A stretch of DNA of 64,000 nucleotides from an uncultured Sulfolobales archaeon (GTDB taxonomy: Archaea; Thermoproteota; Thermoprotei_A; Sulfolobales; NBVN01). Positions 61,446 to 64,000 of this stretch are shown piece after piece. The notes below the pieces were generated by a model. It saw only the letters and a program-made list of their open reading frames with translations, did no database searches and was not told the DNA's origin. Positions within the stretch are counted from its first letter, which is position 1. Each line of letters opens with the position of its first letter. Location of the stretch: assembly GCA_938017505.1 (NCBI GenBank), contig CALIKV010000005.1, forward strand, positions 1 through 64,000, in the 5' to 3' direction. Made by a program: the position numbers and the translations under genes.

Positions 61446-61880
61446 GTGGGAGAGCCCTCGGAGCTCGTGGTCAGGACGAAGCTAGGCGAGTACATCGTTC
61501 GTAAAGATCTTCTCTATACGGAGAAGGACGAGTGGCTTAGAGTTGAGGGTGATGTGGCTGTGGTTGGGGTCACCGACTACGCGCAGAAGAAGCTCAAGTA
61601 CGTGGTGAGCGTTGAGTTACCTGAGGTGGGTAGGAAAGTCGCGGTGGGGGACGCCGTCGTCTCACTTGAGTCTGTTAAGGCCGTCGCGGAGATCTACACC
61701 CCCGTCTCGGGGGAGGTAATCGAGGTTAACGAGGAGCTGATCGACAAGCCCGACCTACTAAACACGGATCCCTACGGGCTTGGGTGGGCGGTTAAGATAA
61801 GGACTTCCCACGTGGACAGGAGTAAGTTACTGAGTCCTGAGGAGTATGCGAGCAAGATACTGAGGGAGGAGACTGCCTAG
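61446..61880 (+). CDS. gcvH: Glycine cleavage H-protein (lipoyl carrier)
   Basis: Lipoylated shuttle between P, T and L proteins. The lipoyl Lys is in VSLESVKAVAEIYTPVSGEV; EWLRVEGDVAVVGVTDYAQKKL and NEELIDKPDLLNTDPYGLGWAVKI are family hallmarks. 144 residues. Starts at GTG 61446. No lipoate ligase or L-protein gene is in the window. Confidence 0.96.
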   Translation: MGEPSELVVRTKLGEYIVRKDLLYTEKDEWLRVEGDVAVVGVTDYAQKKLKYVVSVELPEVGRKVAVGDAVVSLESVKAVAEIYTPVSGEVIEVNEELIDKPDLLNTDPYGLGWAVKIRTSHVDRSKLLSPEEYASKILREETA

Positions 61881-61936
61881 CCCCTCGCTGTTAAATCATT
61901 CAAGCGTTAAAACGTTTTTAGGCTTTGAAACAAAGT

Positions 61937-62422
61937 ATGTGTTGTGAGATCACGTACCTCAGGAAGCCCCCTAGGATAAAGGTTCTTGAGGCCGCGGGAG
62001 CTGTGGCTGACGGGAGAGTCAGTAGGGTTAGCGAGAAGTTCTTCAAGGTCCTCTCGTCAGAGGGCGATCGAGAGTATAGGGTCTACGTTGATTTAGAGAG
62101 GGGGGAGGCGTGCAGCACTGACAACGGCACAACCTACAGGAACTACGTGGGCTACCCCATAATCTCCGCGCTGCTCATCAGCGGATCACTCCCCTACAAC
62201 CCAGATGTAGGCAAGTCGTTGTCAGGCATAAACTGGAGGCGCCTTAACGAGGCCTTCAAGAACTACGCGTTAGTCGAGGAGGAGGTGAAGAAGATAGCTC
62301 GAGAGAGGGGAGTGCGACCAGAGGACGTGGATGACTACGTTAGTGAAGTCTACGAACGCCTAGGCATGTTAAGACTGGTTAAAGTTGAGAACTGCCTCAA
62401 AACTCAAAGCGATAAGACCTAG
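61937..62422 (+). CDS. Conserved hypothetical protein after gcvH
   Basis: About 161 residues from ATG 61937 (MCCEITYLRKPPRIKVLEAAG); the track's TTG 61925 is less likely. It is alpha/beta with two N-terminal Cys, YRVYVDLERGEACSTDNGTTYRNYVGYPIISALL in the middle, and a helical C-terminus. A CGTTTTTAGG element about 25 bases upstream suggests its own leaderless promoter. No family recognised and no clear tie to glycine cleavage. Confidence 0.65.
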   Translation: MCCEITYLRKPPRIKVLEAAGAVADGRVSRVSEKFFKVLSSEGDREYRVYVDLERGEACSTDNGTTYRNYVGYPIISALLISGSLPYNPDVGKSLSGINWRRLNEAFKNYALVEEEVKKIARERGVRPEDVDDYVSEVYERLGMLRLVKVENCLKTQSDKT

Positions 62423-62856
62423 TCACAATGGTTCTCAGGCCGAACTCAGACGGACTCAAGTGAAAACAGTTATCGCTTGTCTCAGTTCTTAATGAGATAC
62501 AGGATTGTCAATTACCTGTCGGATGAAAACAATGGATCGAACAAGACAGTAACATCGGATGGGGAGGGCACATACCCGCGACTTAACTTTACCTTAATAC
62601 ACTAATCTAAAACAGGTTGAGGAGAACCCTCGCTTAAGTCGTGAACGTGGAGCAATCAACGACTATTAACGCGTAAAGCCGGGGCAATGGTTTGGGGGAT
62701 CCGAGGTCGGGGGTTAAATCATACCACATAGTGGATCTAGGCAGGTCAACACACTGGGGGCATTCGTGCAGGGCGAGCTAGAGGGAGCTTGAGAACCCTG
62801 AACATTGGGTTTCAGCAGGAAAAGCCCTTACGGTTTAACTATGGTGTTCTTCGCCT
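62423..62856. other. Long intergenic region without a gene
   Basis: 434 bases between convergent genes, the longest gap in the window. I see no supported ORF. One stretch (about 62678-62730) has GCCGGGG and later GAGGTCGGGGGTTAAATC, which recalls an archaeal tRNA acceptor and T arm, but no D or anticodon arm or matching 3' acceptor can be built, so at best it is a tRNA relic. Confidence 0.4.
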
Positions 62857-64000
62857 TCAGAGGAGCATGGGTATCTTTACCAGGCTCTCTTCAAGCTCTT
62901 TAGGCACGCTGAACCCGTACTTGACCTCTATGAAGTCCTTCCTAAGCTCTACCACCTTCCGCCTGACGTCCTCAGGAGGTCTCCCGTCTATGAGCACTTC
63001 ACGCATGAGTCTGGCCACCTCTCTGAAGTCGTCCTCCTTCATCCCGAACCTAGTCATTTCGGGGGTCCCAAGCCTTATCCCTGACGGGTCTTTAACGGCT
63101 TCAGGCGGGTCCCAAGGAAGGAGGTTCTTGTTGACTATTATGTTGGCCTGTTCGAGAAGGGTCGCTGCCTTGGCTCCGCCTCCTAAATCCCTCACGTCTA
63201 TTACGAACATGTGTGATTTAGTGAATCCGAGGTGCTCTGTAGGGACTTTGAAGCCCTCGCTCGCACAAGCCTCGGCGAACGCCACCGCGTTCCTCGCGAC
63301 CTGCCTCGCGTACTCCTCCCCATACACCATTAACTCGACAGTCGTCACAGCGGTTGCCGGGAGTCTGTGGAGGTGGTGGTTGCTGAGGAACCACGGGAAG
63401 ATCACTCTCGAAACCTCCTTGTACAACTCCTCGTCGTCGGTCATTATAACCCCTCCCTGAGGTCCGGGGAATGTCTTGTGAGTTGATGAAGTTATCACGT
63501 CAGCGCCCTCCTTTATCGGGTTCCTCCAGACGCCCCCCGCTATCAAGCCCAGGACGTGGGCTACGTCATGTATAAGCTTAACCCCGACCGCGTGGGCCGC
63601 CTCACCTATCTCCTTAGTCGGGTGGGGGAACATGTAGACGGAGCCTCCTAGAGTGACGAACGCCGGCTTAACGGACTCAATCATCTTGACGGCTTTGTCG
63701 ACGTCAACGTTCCACGTCTCTTGGTCGAAAGGCATTTCAACGTGTTCGATGCCTAGAGCCCCGAGAGTCCCGAACTTCGTGTGGGAAACGTGAGCGCCCG
63801 CCTGAACAGGGGCTATCAACGCCTTATCACCGGGCCTCCCTAGAACCCTGAACACGGCCGCGTTGGCCACTGTACCGCTTATGGGCCTCGGCTCAACGAA
63901 CTTAACTTTGAAGAGCCTGGACATGAGGTCCATTACAATCAACTCGACCTCGTCAACGTACGTCAAGCCCTGGTAGTACCTCTTCCTGGGCTTACCCTCA
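62857..64000 (-). CDS. glyA: Serine hydroxymethyltransferase (5' end beyond the window)
   Basis: Interconverts serine and glycine, moving the one-carbon unit to the pterin cofactor; with gcv it sets the glycine/C1 balance. PLP Lys is in [33 protein letters not shown] and [16 protein letters not shown] are typical. The track begins at an internal TTG (63966), but the frame stays open to the edge and encodes [18 protein letters not shown], the conserved SHMT sequence before that point, so the gene is only cut by the window. About 380 of some 430 residues are present. Confidence 0.94.
   Translation of the reverse strand, partial: EGKPRKRYYQGLTYVDEVELIVMDLMSRLFKVKFVEPRPISGTVANAAVFRVLGRPGDKALIAPVQAGAHVSHTKFGTLGALGIEHVEMPFDQETWNVDVDKAVKMIESVKPAFVTLGGSVYMFPHPTKEIGEAAHAVGVKLIHDVAHVLGLIAGGVWRNPIKEGADVITSSTHKTFPGPQGGVIMTDDEELYKEVSRVIFPWFLSNHHLHRLPATAVTTVELMVYGEEYARQVARNAVAFAEACASEGFKVPTEHLGFTKSHMFVIDVRDLGGGAKAATLLEQANIIVNKNLLPWDPPEAVKDPSGIRLGTPEMTRFGMKEDDFREVARLMREVLIDGRPPEDVRRKVVELRKDFIEVKYGFSVPKELEESLVKIPMLL

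Noticed and set aside
62789-63460. 223-codon plus-strand ORF opposite glyA
   Set aside because: Shadow of SHMT coding sequence; Ser/Leu-rich translation.
1-64000. CRISPR array, rRNA, insertion sequence or prophage
   Set aside because: No regularly spaced repeats, rRNA-like stretches, transposase or integrase genes were seen.

Overview
The window looks like a chromosomal stretch of a thermophilic archaeon of the Thermoproteota (Crenarchaeota), probably near Desulfurococcales/Fervidicoccales; that placement is inference. The grounds are an A-type ATPase, geranylgeranylglyceryl-phosphate synthase, archaeal primase large subunit, two different PCNA paralogues (crenarchaea build heterotrimeric clamps), an Elf1-like factor, a PINA-type PIN-ATPase-KH protein, archaeal CCA-adding enzyme, archaeal S-adenosylmethionine synthetase, many GTG/TTG starts, AGG/AGA arginine codons, TATA boxes 20-30 bases before start codons (leaderless mRNAs) and a tRNA gene with a 28-base intron. 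No rRNA, CRISPR array, insertion sequence or prophage was seen.

Layout. 1-6.4 kb: end of an M20 peptidase gene, then a five-gene peptide/nickel-type ABC importer (binding protein, two permeases, two ATPases). 6.4-14.3 kb: nitroreductase, a TAXI-type TRAP transporter pair, and the acetoacetyl-CoA thiolase / HMG-CoA synthase / DUF35 operon that feeds the mevalonate pathway, with a class III CoA-transferase as last gene. 14.3-19.1 kb: HD hydrolase, a GT-C-like membrane protein, Elf1, GGGP synthase (first committed step of archaeal ether lipids, downstream of mevalonate) and PINA. 19.2-29.7 kb: a complete A-type ATPase cluster in the order H-I-K-E-C-F-A-B-D. Its A subunit carries a 538-residue intein exactly in the P-loop, and its K subunit carries the residues of a sodium-binding rotor site. 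29.7-34.8 kb: UPF0216, two-subunit fumarase and malic enzyme, followed by a decay zone with broken malate/lactate dehydrogenase and TRAP permease genes. 34.9-52.1 kb: information processing (tRNA-His, PCNA, Lrp regulator, primase large subunit, MetRS, SerRS, Lhr helicase, second PCNA, aminotransferase, intron-bearing tRNA-Pro, ThpR, CCA enzyme) and a protein made of two tandem Hfq/Sm-like repeats. 52.2-64 kb: ASCH protein, DUF460 protein, MAT, a COG3199 kinase-like protein, and the glycine cleavage genes gcvPB-gcvPA facing gcvT-gcvH, with glyA running off the right edge.

Most genes are housekeeping. The points most worth a second look are the P-loop intein with an apparently dead homing-endonuclease core, the Na+-type rotor signature, the duplicated Hfq-like protein, two intact-looking enzymes (CoA-transferase and malic enzyme) whose conserved N-termini have no ATG/GTG/TTG in frame, and the pseudogene strip at 33.5-34.8 kb. 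All family assignments are by reading motifs; no database search was run.
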